From NCBI RefSeq assembly GCF_000374065.1, contig NZ_KB893261.1, positions 1 to 64,000 of the forward strand: a stretch of 64,000 bases of DNA, read 5' to 3'. The notes below the pieces were generated by a model. The model searched no databases, had not been told where the DNA came from, and was given only the letters and a program-made list of their open reading frames with translations. Both the position numbers and the translations under genes were made by a program. Source of the stretch: Spirosoma luteum DSM 19990 (GTDB lineage: Bacteria > Bacteroidota > Bacteroidia > Cytophagales > Spirosomataceae). Of the stretch, positions 23,526-33,344 are shown piece after piece (within the stretch, counting starts at the first letter, position 1; each line of letters starts with the position of its first letter).

Positions 23526-26054
23526 ATGGAAGCAAAATTCTCAAACCGCGTCAAGGAAGTCATCACGCTGAGTCGGGAAGAAGCCTTACGCTTAGGCCAT
23601 GATTATATCGGAACAGAGCATCTGTTGTTGGGTATGATTCGTGAAGGTGAGGGTGTAGCCGTCGGGTTACTCAAAAAACTCGGTATCTCACTCGACGAAC
23701 TCCGGGTGACCATTGAACAGGCAACGAAAGGAACGGCAACGAATAACGTGAAAAATCTGGCGAATATTCCGCTGACCCGTCAGTCGGAAAAGACGCTGAA
23801 AATCACGTATCTGGAAGCCAAAATCTTTAAGAGCCCACTCATTGGTACGGAGCATCTGTTATTATCGATTCTGCGCGATGAAGACAATGTCGCCACGCAG
23901 ATTCTCAACAAATTCAATATCAACTACGAAGTCATTAAGGAGATGCTGGAATATCAATCTTCGGGGACCCGCCCGGTGATGGGCCCCGAAACCGACGATG
24001 ACGACAACGACCGGGGCATGTTTGGTGGCAGCAGTTCCAGTTCGGGCAAAGATCCAAAAGGAGCCGAAAAGTCGCGGACTCCGGTGCTGGATAACTTTGG
24101 CCGGGATCTGACCAAATTCGCCGAAGTAGGCAAGCTTGACCCCATCGTTGGTCGTGAAAAAGAAATCGAACGCGTCGCTCAGATTCTGAGCCGCCGGAAG
24201 AAAAACAACCCGATTCTTATTGGTGAGCCGGGCGTTGGTAAAACCGCCATCGCCGAAGGTCTGGCCCTGCGCATTGTGCAGAAAAAAGTATCGCGGGTGC
24301 TGTTTGGCAAGCGCGTTGTTACGCTCGACCTTGCTTCGCTGGTAGCCGGTACTAAATACCGGGGTCAGTTTGAAGAGCGGATGAAGGCCGTTATGAACGA
24401 GCTGGAAAAATCGCCGGAGGTTATCCTGTTTATCGATGAGCTGCACACCATCGTTGGTGCCGGTGGCGCATCGGGTTCACTCGATGCCTCCAACATGTTC
24501 AAACCAGCGCTGGCGCGGGGCGACATTCAATGTATCGGTGCTACAACCCTGGACGAATACCGTCAGTATATCGAGAAAGATGGTGCGCTGGCCCGTCGTT
24601 TTCAGATGGTGATGGTGGATGCTACGTCGATTGACGAAACCATCGAAATCCTGAATAACATCAAGGATAAGTACGAGGAACACCACCACGTCAATTACAC
24701 CAAGGAAGCGATTGAAGCCGCTGTGAAGCTGTCAGAGCGGTACATATCCGATCGGTTCCTGCCCGACAAAGCCATTGATGTAATGGACGAAGTAGGTGCC
24801 CGCGTACACATCTCGAACATCACGGTTCCCGAAGATATCCTGAAGCTGGAAGAGCAGATCGAGAATATCAAGAAGGAGAAAAACCAGGTTGTCAAGAGTC
24901 AGAAGTACGAGGAGGCCGCTCAGCTGCGCGACAAGGAAAAGCGGCTGATCGATCAGCTCGACCGGGCCAAACAGCTTTGGGAAGAGGATACTAAGAAGCG
25001 TCGCTACACGGTAACGGAAGAGAACGTAGCCGAAGTAGTAGCCATGATGACGGGTATTCCGGTCACGAGCGTATCGAACGACGAAGGCAAGAAACTGGTC
25101 AACATGGGTTCCGAGCTGAAAGGCAAGGTAATCGGTCAGCAGTCGGCCATCGACAAACTGGTGAAAGCTATCCAGCGTACCCGCGTCGGCCTGAAAGACC
25201 CTAAGAAACCGATTGGTTCGTTCATTTTCCTCGGCCCCACGGGCGTTGGTAAAACGGAACTGGCCAAAGTGCTGGCAACCTATCTGTTCGATAAAGATGA
25301 TGCGCTGGTACGGATCGATATGTCGGAGTACATGGAGAAATTCAGCGTCAGCCGACTGGTTGGTGCCCCTCCGGGCTACGTGGGTTACGAAGAAGGCGGT
25401 CAGCTGACCGAGAAGATTCGCCGGAAACCGTACAGCGTAGTGTTGCTGGACGAAATCGAAAAGGCGCACCCGGATGTATTCAATATCCTGCTTCAGGTGC
25501 TCGACGATGGTATCCTGACCGATGGCCTTGGTCGCCGGGTTGATTTCCGGAATACGATCATCATCATGACCTCTAACATCGGGGTACGTGATCTGAAAGA
25601 CTTTGGTGCCGGTATCGGTTTCGCTACCAAGAAGAATGCCGAAACGCAGGATGAGCTGATGAAGAGTACCATCCAGAGTGCTCTGCGTAAAGCCTTCTCG
25701 CCGGAGTTTCTGAACCGTCTGGACGATGTGATTGTGTTCAACTCGCTGCTGCGTGAAGATATCCATCATATCATTGACCTGATGCTGGGCAAATTGCTGG
25801 GCCGGGTTACCAGCCTGGGCTATACCGTTGAACTGACGGAGAAAGCGAAGGACTTCCTTGCCGAGAAAGGCTACGATCCTCAGTACGGTGCCCGTCCGTT
25901 GAGCCGCGCCATCCAGCGTTATCTCGAAGACCCCGTTGCTGAAGAGATTCTGAAGGGGGAGCTGAAAGATGGCGACGTAATTCAGGCCGACTACAGTGGT
26001 GAAGGCGAAACGCTGACAATTACGGTGAAGAAGCCGGAAGAAGTAACCGAGTAG
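23526..26054 (+). CDS. clpC: ClpC-type AAA+ chaperone, Clp protease ATP-binding subunit
   Basis: An 842-aa HSP100 protein that unfolds substrates for ClpP in the cytoplasm. Two Clp-N repeats are at about 5-65 and 80-143. The first AAA module has Walker A GEPGVGKT at 233-240 and Walker B LFIDE near 301-305. The UVR middle domain at about 448-480 ([16 protein letters not shown]) marks it as ClpC rather than ClpA or ClpB. The second AAA module has GPTGVGKT at 570-577 and [12 protein letters not shown]. An acidic, Ser-rich linker ([16 protein letters not shown]) lies at 157-173. A clear AGGAGA leader sits at about 23510-23515. Confidence 0.93.
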   Translation: MEAKFSNRVKEVITLSREEALRLGHDYIGTEHLLLGMIREGEGVAVGLLKKLGISLDELRVTIEQATKGTATNNVKNLANIPLTRQSEKTLKITYLEAKIFKSPLIGTEHLLLSILRDEDNVATQILNKFNINYEVIKEMLEYQSSGTRPVMGPETDDDDNDRGMFGGSSSSSGKDPKGAEKSRTPVLDNFGRDLTKFAEVGKLDPIVGREKEIERVAQILSRRKKNNPILIGEPGVGKTAIAEGLALRIVQKKVSRVLFGKRVVTLDLASLVAGTKYRGQFEERMKAVMNELEKSPEVILFIDELHTIVGAGGASGSLDASNMFKPALARGDIQCIGATTLDEYRQYIEKDGALARRFQMVMVDATSIDETIEILNNIKDKYEEHHHVNYTKEAIEAAVKLSERYISDRFLPDKAIDVMDEVGARVHISNITVPEDILKLEEQIENIKKEKNQVVKSQKYEEAAQLRDKEKRLIDQLDRAKQLWEEDTKKRRYTVTEENVAEVVAMMTGIPVTSVSNDEGKKLVNMGSELKGKVIGQQSAIDKLVKAIQRTRVGLKDPKKPIGSFIFLGPTGVGKTELAKVLATYLFDKDDALVRIDMSEYMEKFSVSRLVGAPPGYVGYEEGGQLTEKIRRKPYSVVLLDEIEKAHPDVFNILLQVLDDGILTDGLGRRVDFRNTIIIMTSNIGVRDLKDFGAGIGFATKKNAETQDELMKSTIQSALRKAFSPEFLNRLDDVIVFNSLLREDIHHIIDLMLGKLLGRVTSLGYTVELTEKAKDFLAEKGYDPQYGARPLSRAIQRYLEDPVAEEILKGELKDGDVIQADYSGEGETLTITVKKPEEVTE

Positions 26055-26074
26055 ATAACGAATAGAGGCATAGA

Positions 26075-26108
26075 AAAACAGGCCGGGCAGCAATGTCCGG
26101 CCTGTTTT
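26075..26108 (+). terminator. Rho-independent terminator after clpC
   Basis: A 12-bp inverted repeat (26075-26086 with 26097-26108; core CAGGCCGG/CCGGCCTG) is followed by ATTTTTAT. It lies 20 bp after the clpC stop. Confidence 0.88.
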
Positions 26109-26316
26109 ATTTTTATGGGTTGTCCGCTTAATTGTCCGTTACCTGATTGCTCTGTTTCCGAAAAAAGCGGAATATGTCTACACGTATTTTTTTTAAATAC
26201 ACTGTCTATCAGCCCCATTGCGAACTTAATTTTTAAGATTACAAATTAGTAATGATGCGTTAACAGTAAGCTGGGAAAAGCTTTGTCTTTTTGCGTGGAA
26301 TTTATAAAACCACTTC

Positions 26317-29300
26317 ATGAAAAAACGTTACTTTTTCGCGCTGCTGCTGGCCATTATCATATGCGGTACCAGAGCAACTGCCCAAACGACGCAGGCGTCT
26401 ATTTCGGGCGTTATCTCAGACAACAGGAATGCACCCCTACCGGGAGCCACCGTGCAGGTTCGTAATGAGTCAACCGGATTCACGACCGGTACCGTCACCA
26501 ACGTGAAAGGGGAATACCTCTTTAAGGAGCTGCCGCTGGGTGGTCCGTACACGGTGTGGGCAACATCGGTTGGTTTTGGTGAGCAACGCCGGACCGGCTA
26601 TACCGTGAACCAGGGCGATGCTATTCGGGTAAATCTGACGATGCAGGATGCCAGCCAGGACCTGGAAGTGGTGCAGGTAGTAGCGTCGGGACTGAAGAAC
26701 AAAACCGAAAACCTCGGGGCCGCCACGGCAATCACGGCCAAAACGCTTACTACTATGCCCGTCAATGGGCGTAACTTCACCTCGCTAGTTAACCTGTCGC
26801 CCCTAAGTGCCAGCAACGGTACCCTGTCGGGGCAGCTGGGGTCGTCGACCAACTTCACCATCGACGGGATGACGGCCAAGAACCCGACCTCCGCCGGGTC
26901 TACCACTAGTCGTAGTGGCGCACCCTATTCGATCTCTATCGAAGCCGTTCGGGAGTTTAAGGTGATTACCAACCAGTATGATGTGGTGTACGGGCGTGCC
27001 GGTGGCGGTATCGTCAGTGCTGTAACCAAAGCCGGGACCAACAAACTAACGGGCAGCATTTTTAACTACACCCGCGCCAACTGGCTGTCGAGCAAGTACG
27101 ACATCCGGGGCAACGTGCGAAACGTACCGTTCTCGACCAATCAGTTCGGTTTTTCGCTGGGTAGCCCGATCATCAAAGACAAGCTGCATTACTTCGTGGT
27201 CTGGGATCACCAGCAGGACTCGCGTCCGCTGATTATTGCCGATGTGCGGACGCCCCTCGACGAAAGCCGGTTCAACGTAACGACCACCACGCTCGACCGC
27301 TTTGTGGACATTGCCCGCAGTAAATACGGCGTGGCCAGCACCCAACAGTACGGTAGCTTTCCAAAAAACCGGGGTACCGATGCTGGTTTTGCCCGAATCG
27401 ACTGGCAGATTAACCGGAACAACCTGCTAACCATCCGCGACAACTATACCAATGACCGCAACAAGCTGGGGCTGGCCGACAATACGGCCATCAACGTCTT
27501 TGAATCGTATGGCAATGATTATAACGTCGACAATAGTTTGCTGGCTACGCTTCGTACGACGATAAATCCCAAGATTACGAATGAGCTGAAATTCCAGCAC
27601 CTGTACACGTACCAGAAAAGCAGCCCCGGCGATCAGCTCCCGGCCGACAACATTCCGCGTAATATTGTGGAGGGCGTGGTATCAACGGTGAACGGGGCTA
27701 ACGTATCGACCAATATTCAGACGGGCGGGCACCGGTTTGCGCAGGAAGGTTTCACCAACAACGTGGTGCAACTGGTTGATAATTTCTACTACAACACCGA
27801 TAAAATTCAGTACACGTTTGGCGTAGACCTGATGTATACCCACGCGCTTTCGCTCTACGGCAGTGAGGTGAACGGACGTTTCCACTACACCGTCGACGCG
27901 GCTGCGGGTTTGACGGCGCTGGACAAGTTCAATCTCCAGCAACCCTACCGCTACTATCGTGAGGTGCCGCTGGTGGCTGACCCCAGCGTGGTGGGAAACA
28001 CCCTGAATGCCGGTCTGTACGGGCAGATGACTACGCAACTGGCGCCGGGGCTGGAGATGACTGCCGGCCTGCGTTTTGACTACGCCCGTTATCCAAAGGC
28101 TCCGCTGAACCAGACCGTGCTGGACGACCTGGGCCTGCGCACCGACAACCAAATTAAGTCGTTTGTCGTGCAGCCCCGTTTGCAACTCAACTGGGATGTC
28201 AACCAGCAGCACCGTGATTTCATCCGCTTTGGCGGGGGTGTTTTTGCCTCCGACATCAACAACTACATGATTATCAATAACCTGACCTTCGATGGTAAGC
28301 ACTTCGCTACTGTTGATGTGCGGGCTCCAAACGTACCGGCCCCCGATTTTGCCGCCTATCGGCAGAACTACTCCAGCATCCCCGCGCTGGCGCAGTTTCA
28401 GGTGCCTACTATCAACATGACCGGACCAAACGTACACGTGCCCATCCTGTTCAAAGCCAACCTGTCCTACAGCCACTTCCTGACCGATAAGCTGAAAGTG
28501 GGTATTGCCGGCTATATGTCGCTGGGGCGAAACAACTACATGTACGTCGACCGGAACATGGTAGCCGATCCGTTTTTCCGGCTGGCTAACGAAGATAACC
28601 GGGGTGTGTACGTGCCGCTCAGTACGATGCCGGCCAACGGCGCGGGCGACTGGCAGCAGGGGCGTATCAGTAAGCGACTGGGCCGGGTGCTGGAACTGAA
28701 CAGCGAGGGCAAAGTGAATCAGTTTGCCGTGGTAGCCGATGCCACCTGGCAGTATTTCCGCGATGGGGAGATTACGGCCAGCTATACCTGGAACGATGCC
28801 CGCGATAACGTTTCGTATAACGGTAACGTGGCCAATACGGCAACGTTGGTGCTACCCGTAAAAGATGACCCGCGTAACCTGAATAAGATTACCTATTCCG
28901 ACAATCAGTTCCGTCATAAGGTCGTTTTCTACGGTACGTTGCCCTCCTTCTACGGCATTACCATCGGCATTCGCTATTCGGGTGTCGGCGGTACGCGCTA
29001 CTCCTTGATTTCGGGGGCCAATACCAACGCTGACTTCGTAGCGACCAATGACCTGGCATTTGTGTTCGACCCCAATAACGCTGAAGTACCTGCCAACGTC
29101 CGGACAGGGCTGCAAACGCTGCTGGATAATCCCAATGCCAGCCAGAGCCTGAAAAACTACATCAATGCCTATTCGGGGCAGATTGCCGAGCGCAACGGGG
29201 GCATCAACGGCTTCTACGGCGTGCTCGACGTGCGGGCCCTCAAGCGGTTCCGGATTAGCAAAACCCACGCCATCGAACTATCGGCCGATGTCTTTAACCT

Positions 29301-29514
29301 GGTTAACCTGATCGACCGGAACCGGGGTGTCAACAAGTCGCTGGGGGCGCAGGCACTATACGCATTGGGTATTCCGGCCAGCAATGGAAACGCTGCGGTG
29401 CCGGGTTTCTCCCAAGCGACGCAACGCTACAACTACCGGGTGAACAATACGGGGGCGGTGACTCCATCGGGTGATCCATTCCAGATTCAGCTCGGCGCAC
29501 GATACAGCTTTTAA
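26317..29514 (+). CDS. Oar-like TonB-dependent receptor with N-terminal CarboxypepD_reg domain
   Basis: A 1065-aa outer-membrane receptor. Signal peptide about 1-23 (RATAQ). CarboxypepD_reg domain about 28-112 (SGVISDNRNAPLPGATVQV). Plug domain about 125-245 (NFTIDGMTAKNPTSAG, FKVITNQYDVVYGRAGGG). The barrel runs to the C-terminal LGARYSF. The pattern QYDVVYGRAGGGIVSAVTK is typical of the Oar/Cna-B type rather than SusC, and no SusD partner follows. The next gene is a secreted glycerophosphodiesterase 106 bp downstream, so uptake of a phosphodiester-derived or lipid-head-group compound is possible; this is inference. No riboswitch is seen in the 200-bp leader. Confidence 0.88.
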   Translation: MKKRYFFALLLAIIICGTRATAQTTQASISGVISDNRNAPLPGATVQVRNESTGFTTGTVTNVKGEYLFKELPLGGPYTVWATSVGFGEQRRTGYTVNQGDAIRVNLTMQDASQDLEVVQVVASGLKNKTENLGAATAITAKTLTTMPVNGRNFTSLVNLSPLSASNGTLSGQLGSSTNFTIDGMTAKNPTSAGSTTSRSGAPYSISIEAVREFKVITNQYDVVYGRAGGGIVSAVTKAGTNKLTGSIFNYTRANWLSSKYDIRGNVRNVPFSTNQFGFSLGSPIIKDKLHYFVVWDHQQDSRPLIIADVRTPLDESRFNVTTTTLDRFVDIARSKYGVASTQQYGSFPKNRGTDAGFARIDWQINRNNLLTIRDNYTNDRNKLGLADNTAINVFESYGNDYNVDNSLLATLRTTINPKITNELKFQHLYTYQKSSPGDQLPADNIPRNIVEGVVSTVNGANVSTNIQTGGHRFAQEGFTNNVVQLVDNFYYNTDKIQYTFGVDLMYTHALSLYGSEVNGRFHYTVDAAAGLTALDKFNLQQPYRYYREVPLVADPSVVGNTLNAGLYGQMTTQLAPGLEMTAGLRFDYARYPKAPLNQTVLDDLGLRTDNQIKSFVVQPRLQLNWDVNQQHRDFIRFGGGVFASDINNYMIINNLTFDGKHFATVDVRAPNVPAPDFAAYRQNYSSIPALAQFQVPTINMTGPNVHVPILFKANLSYSHFLTDKLKVGIAGYMSLGRNNYMYVDRNMVADPFFRLANEDNRGVYVPLSTMPANGAGDWQQGRISKRLGRVLELNSEGKVNQFAVVADATWQYFRDGEITASYTWNDARDNVSYNGNVANTATLVLPVKDDPRNLNKITYSDNQFRHKVVFYGTLPSFYGITIGIRYSGVGGTRYSLISGANTNADFVATNDLAFVFDPNNAEVPANVRTGLQTLLDNPNASQSLKNYINAYSGQIAERNGGINGFYGVLDVRALKRFRISKTHAIELSADVFNLVNLIDRNRGVNKSLGAQALYALGIPASNGNAAVPGFSQATQRYNYRVNNTGAVTPSGDPFQIQLGARYSF

Positions 29515-29548
29515 CTCCCGATAAAAACACATTTTTTACTCATGTAAG

Positions 29549-29593
29549 CAGGCTGCCGATTGCGGACACGGTACGTTCGAAACCGGCAGCCTG
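29549..29593 (+). other. Inverted repeat between receptor and phosphodiesterase genes
   Basis: A 10-bp perfect inverted repeat (29549-29558, CAGGCTGCCG, with 29584-29593) with a 25-nt loop is followed by TTCCTGATT. The weak T-run suggests a partial terminator or attenuator between the two genes rather than a strong stop. Confidence 0.5.
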
Positions 29594-29620
29594 TTCCTGA
29601 TTACGGAAAATCATACAATT

Positions 29621-30481
29621 ATGAAAGCATTTCTTATTGCTGTGCTAGTGAGCGGTACGCAACTGCTCTGGGCTCAGCCCGCCCTCAATCGGCAGGGGCA
29701 CCGGGGTACGCGGGGGCTGATGCCGGAAAATACCATCCCGGCCATGAAGAAAGCCCTCGATCTGGGCGTAAATACGCTGGAACTCGATGTGGTGATCTCG
29801 AAAGATAACCAGGTGCTCGTATCGCACGACACGTACATGTCGGCGGACATTACCACCAAGCCCGATGGCACGCCGGTGACGGCCGGGGAGCAGAAATCGA
29901 TCAACCTGTATCAACTAAATTACGATCAAATCCGGCAGTTCGATGTGGGCAGCAAGCCGCACCCGCAGTTTCCGCAGCAGCAGAAAATGCGCACCTATAA
30001 ACCCCTGCTAACGGAGTTAATCGATTCGGTCGAAGCCTATGCGAAAGCAAAAAAACTACCATTGCCGAGGTACAACATCGAAATCAAATCGGCACCGGCT
30101 ACCGACGGTACCTACCATCCCGCTCCAGAAGCCTTTGTCAGTCTGGTACTGCCCATCTGCCAGCAGAAACTCGGCACGCGTTTCAATATCCAGTCGTTCG
30201 ATGCGCGACCGTTGCAACTGATTCATAAACAGGCCCCGGCGGTTACACTCGCCTACCTGACAGCTAACCCCAAATCGGTGCAGGAGAACATCCAGACGCT
30301 GGGTTTTACGCCTGCCATCTACAGTCCTAATTACAAGACCGTTACGGAGGAAACGGTCAAAACCTGCCACGAACAGCACATGCAGATTATTCCGTGGACA
30401 GTGAATACAAAAGCTGAAATTGACCAGCTGGTTAAGCTGGGTGTAGACGGTATCATTACCGATTATCCGAACCTGTTCTAG
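29621..30481 (+). CDS. Secreted glycerophosphodiester phosphodiesterase
   Basis: A GDPD-family enzyme of 286 aa with a signal peptide (about 1-18, LLWAQ). Catalytic and metal-binding motifs are GHRGTRGLMPENT (His-Arg and Glu), LELDVVISKDNQVLVSHD (Glu-x-Asp and the catalytic His), and NIEIKSAP (Glu). It hydrolyses glycerophosphodiesters such as glycerophosphocholine to glycerol-3-phosphate and an alcohol in the periplasm. It follows the TonB receptor gene and is closed by a good terminator. The pair could supply phosphate or glycerol from phospholipid debris. Confidence 0.92.
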   Translation: MKAFLIAVLVSGTQLLWAQPALNRQGHRGTRGLMPENTIPAMKKALDLGVNTLELDVVISKDNQVLVSHDTYMSADITTKPDGTPVTAGEQKSINLYQLNYDQIRQFDVGSKPHPQFPQQQKMRTYKPLLTELIDSVEAYAKAKKLPLPRYNIEIKSAPATDGTYHPAPEAFVSLVLPICQQKLGTRFNIQSFDARPLQLIHKQAPAVTLAYLTANPKSVQENIQTLGFTPAIYSPNYKTVTEETVKTCHEQHMQIIPWTVNTKAEIDQLVKLGVDGIITDYPNLF

Positions 30482-30500
30482 CCGGTCAGTTTTGTGATTC

Positions 30501-30536
30501 GTGGCGGGTAATATCCAAACGGGTAATGCCCGCCAC
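30501..30536 (+). terminator. Rho-independent terminator after the phosphodiesterase gene
   Basis: An 8-bp GC-rich inverted repeat (GTGGCGGG at 30501-30508 with CCCGCCAC at 30529-30536) is followed directly by TTTTTCTG, 20 bp after the stop codon. Confidence 0.82.
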
Positions 30537-30679
30537 TTTTTCTGTTTGCACGATTGGTATCCATGCCGGTATCCCTACGCTATGGGTAGGGCGGTGAACG
30601 GGAGGAGAGATAAATGGTTAGTGATAAAGTAGGATTTTTAGGATACTGCTTTATTAATTACACTGCTAAGTCATGCCTC

Positions 30680-33244
30680 ATGGGGAAGCCCGCTCAACGT
30701 TTCTATCTGATTGGTATCAGTTTTCTGTGCCTGCTCAGCTTTAAAGCCAACGTCCGAACCACACTGGCCGATGGTCCGTCGCCCGCCAGAACGCCCGACC
30801 AGGAACGTGCTACGTTTCAACTCGAACCAGGGCTGTCTATTCAGCTGGTAGCGGCTGAGCCGATGGTGCAGGAACCGGTTGCCATGACGTTTGATGCCGA
30901 TGGACGGCTCTGGGTAGTGGAGATGCGGGGCTTCATGACGGACATCGACGGGGAGGAGGAAGGGAAACGGATGGGACGAATATCCGTATTGACCGATACC
31001 AATGGTGACGGGCAGATGGATGTCAGCAGCGTTTACCTCGACAGCCTGGTTATGCCCCGCGCCCTGGCCCTGGTCCCGGGGGGCGCATTGGTGGCTGAAA
31101 ACGGCGCTCTGTGGCTTACCCAGGATACAAATGGCGATTTGAAAGCCGATACCAAAACCTTGGTCGATGCCCACTACGCCGACAAAGGACTACCCGAACA
31201 CGCACCTAACGGCCTGTGGCGAAGTGTCGATAACTGGTACTACAATGCCAAATCACGGGTTCGGTACCGCTTGCTCAATAAGACCTGGCAAAGCGATAGT
31301 ACGGAGTTCCGGGGGCAATGGGGCATCAGTCAGGACGATAAAGGGCATTTGTTTTACAATTACAACTGGTCGCAACTGCATGCCGATCTGGTTCCGCCCA
31401 ATTACCTTTCCCGAAACAGAAACCACAAACCCACAAGCGGTATCGACCACGGCCTGACCGTCGACCGGCGTATTTATCCAATCCGGGCCAACCCGGCCAT
31501 TAACCGGGGCTACATACCCGGCACCCTGGACAAGGAAGGTCGTTTACTGGAGTTTACGGCAGCCTGTTCCCCGCTTGTATATCGGGGCACCGCCCTGCCC
31601 GCTGCCTATCGGGGCAATGCGTTCGTTTGTGAACCCGCCGGTAACTTAATCAAGCGGAATAGTCTGGTGGAGGATGGGCTGCTGATATCAGCGAATGACC
31701 CGCATCCTGGTCGCGAATTTCTGGCGTCCACCGACGAGCGTTTTCGCCCGGTTCAATTGGCAACCGGCCCCGACGGGGCATTGTATGTGGCCGATATGTA
31801 CCATGGTATCGTCCAGCATAAAGCCTATATGACGCCGTATTTAAGGGAGCAAACCCTATCGCGTGATTTGGTCAATCCGGTGCATATGGGTCGCATCTGG
31901 CGTATTGTTCCCGAGAACTGGAAAGCCCAAAACACGAAGAAGCTATCTAACGCATCGGCCGATGAACTGGTGGCCGACCTGTCGAATCCGGACGGATGGA
32001 ATCGGGATATGGCGCAGCGACTGCTTGTTGAGCGTAATGATCGTAACGTAGCCCCGGCTTTAACGAAACTGGCCCAGACGGGTACCAGCGAGTTGGGACG
32101 ATTTCATGCCTTGTGGACGCTGGACGGTCTGAAAAGCAACAAGCCTGACGCGTTGCTGACGTTGGTGACAGACCCCAGTGCACTTGTCAGTACCACGGCT
32201 CTGCGGTTGCTTGAGCCGTTTGCCAAAGCGGATAAAACCGTTCGGACCACATTGGGGAAAGTAGTGCTCAACCGCTGGCAGGAAGCTCCTATCGAGCAAA
32301 TTCTCCAGATGGCCCTGGCAGCCAGCGTACTGGAACCGTCGGTCGCCCAGTCACTGCTGGCGGGCATTGTGGGGCAACATGGGGAGTCGGCCCTGATTCG
32401 GGATGCTGCCCTGAGTAGTCTCCAACACCAGGAGTTTGCTTTTTTGCAGCAGTTACTGGTGGCTCCCCAGTGGCAAACCCGTGACCCGGCCAAAGAGATA
32501 TTTCTGGAAATGCTGTCCACCGCCGTTATCCGTAACCGCAACCCGGCCGAGCTAACCGCACTGCTGGCTAAGCTCGATGCCGCGAAGCCCCCCGTGGCAT
32601 GGCAGCAGAAAGCCATTGTGAACGGGCTGGCTATTGGCGGCAGCACCAACAAGATGAAACCAATTAAACTGGCCTCGGCCCCCGGTTTGCTGACCCGCTC
32701 AATGGCTAAAGTAGACCCATCGCGCCGGGATGCTTTGGCGGCTCTTTTTGAATGGCCCGGTCATGTTGCTGTCAGAAGCAACGCGGTAAAAAAGAACCTC
32801 CTGTCAGACGATGACCAGAAACTGTTCGCTTCGGGCAGGCAGCTTTACCTGAATACCTGCTCCGGCTGTCATGGAACGGACGGGGCTGGGTTGCCCCGGT
32901 TTGCGCCACCCCTCGTCGGCTCCGATTGGGTGCTGGGCGATGAGAAACGCCTGGCGTTGATTGTATTGCAGGGTATGGAGGGGCCGATAGAAATAAGCAA
33001 ACGTGTGTATGACGCGCCGGACATATTACCCGTTATGCCCGCCCACTCGACCATGGATGATGGCTCGATCACCGCTATTCTGACTTACATCCGCAATGAG
33101 TGGGGAAACAACGCCGGACCCATGAGTAAACGAACGGTGGGCATGACCCGAATCACGTCTCAGGGGAGAGTGATTCCCTGGACGGCCAAAGAATTGAATA
33201 AATACATGCTCGAAGCCAAAGCCACAACCACAGACGGTAAATAA
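30680..33244 (+). CDS. Membrane-bound-dehydrogenase-like protein with c-type cytochrome domain
   Basis: An 854-aa protein from the ATG at 30680 (MGKPAQRFYLIG); an earlier ATG at 30614 adds 22 residues before the signal peptide. The signal segment is about 8-22. A six-bladed beta-propeller like PQQ-type dehydrogenases and DUF7133 proteins spans about 45-430 (VAMTFDADGRLWVVEMRG, GPDGALYVADMYHGI). A HEAT-like helical region follows (about 440-700). The C-terminal cytochrome c domain has the haem motif CSGCH and an axial Met in PVMPAHS. Such proteins oxidise sugars or alcohols in the periplasm and pass electrons to a cytochrome chain. The substrate is unknown; the downstream isomerase, SDR and MFS genes suggest a sugar or sugar acid. 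Confidence 0.85.
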   Translation: MGKPAQRFYLIGISFLCLLSFKANVRTTLADGPSPARTPDQERATFQLEPGLSIQLVAAEPMVQEPVAMTFDADGRLWVVEMRGFMTDIDGEEEGKRMGRISVLTDTNGDGQMDVSSVYLDSLVMPRALALVPGGALVAENGALWLTQDTNGDLKADTKTLVDAHYADKGLPEHAPNGLWRSVDNWYYNAKSRVRYRLLNKTWQSDSTEFRGQWGISQDDKGHLFYNYNWSQLHADLVPPNYLSRNRNHKPTSGIDHGLTVDRRIYPIRANPAINRGYIPGTLDKEGRLLEFTAACSPLVYRGTALPAAYRGNAFVCEPAGNLIKRNSLVEDGLLISANDPHPGREFLASTDERFRPVQLATGPDGALYVADMYHGIVQHKAYMTPYLREQTLSRDLVNPVHMGRIWRIVPENWKAQNTKKLSNASADELVADLSNPDGWNRDMAQRLLVERNDRNVAPALTKLAQTGTSELGRFHALWTLDGLKSNKPDALLTLVTDPSALVSTTALRLLEPFAKADKTVRTTLGKVVLNRWQEAPIEQILQMALAASVLEPSVAQSLLAGIVGQHGESALIRDAALSSLQHQEFAFLQQLLVAPQWQTRDPAKEIFLEMLSTAVIRNRNPAELTALLAKLDAAKPPVAWQQKAIVNGLAIGGSTNKMKPIKLASAPGLLTRSMAKVDPSRRDALAALFEWPGHVAVRSNAVKKNLLSDDDQKLFASGRQLYLNTCSGCHGTDGAGLPRFAPPLVGSDWVLGDEKRLALIVLQGMEGPIEISKRVYDAPDILPVMPAHSTMDDGSITAILTYIRNEWGNNAGPMSKRTVGMTRITSQGRVIPWTAKELNKYMLEAKATTTDGK

Positions 33245-33344
33245 GCAGTTTGCACTTATTTTTAATTGCCCGATAGGTAGTCTTTGGTAAATAGATGACT
33301 ATGAACCTGGTACTAAATGTTACCCTAAACCGTTGCGAAAACTG

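Noticed and set aside
24732..26093. 453-residue open frame on the minus strand
   Set aside because: It lies wholly antisense to clpC, whose codon structure and motifs are intact; long antisense frames are expected opposite GC-rich coding DNA and this one shows no domain.
26109..26316. Riboswitch in the leader of the TonB receptor
   Set aside because: No cobalamin, TPP or other conserved riboswitch core was recognised; the leader is AT-rich with no long conserved-looking stem.
29560..29808. 82-residue plus-strand frame
   Set aside because: It overlaps the start of the glycerophosphodiesterase gene in another frame; the signal peptide and catalytic motifs belong to the latter.
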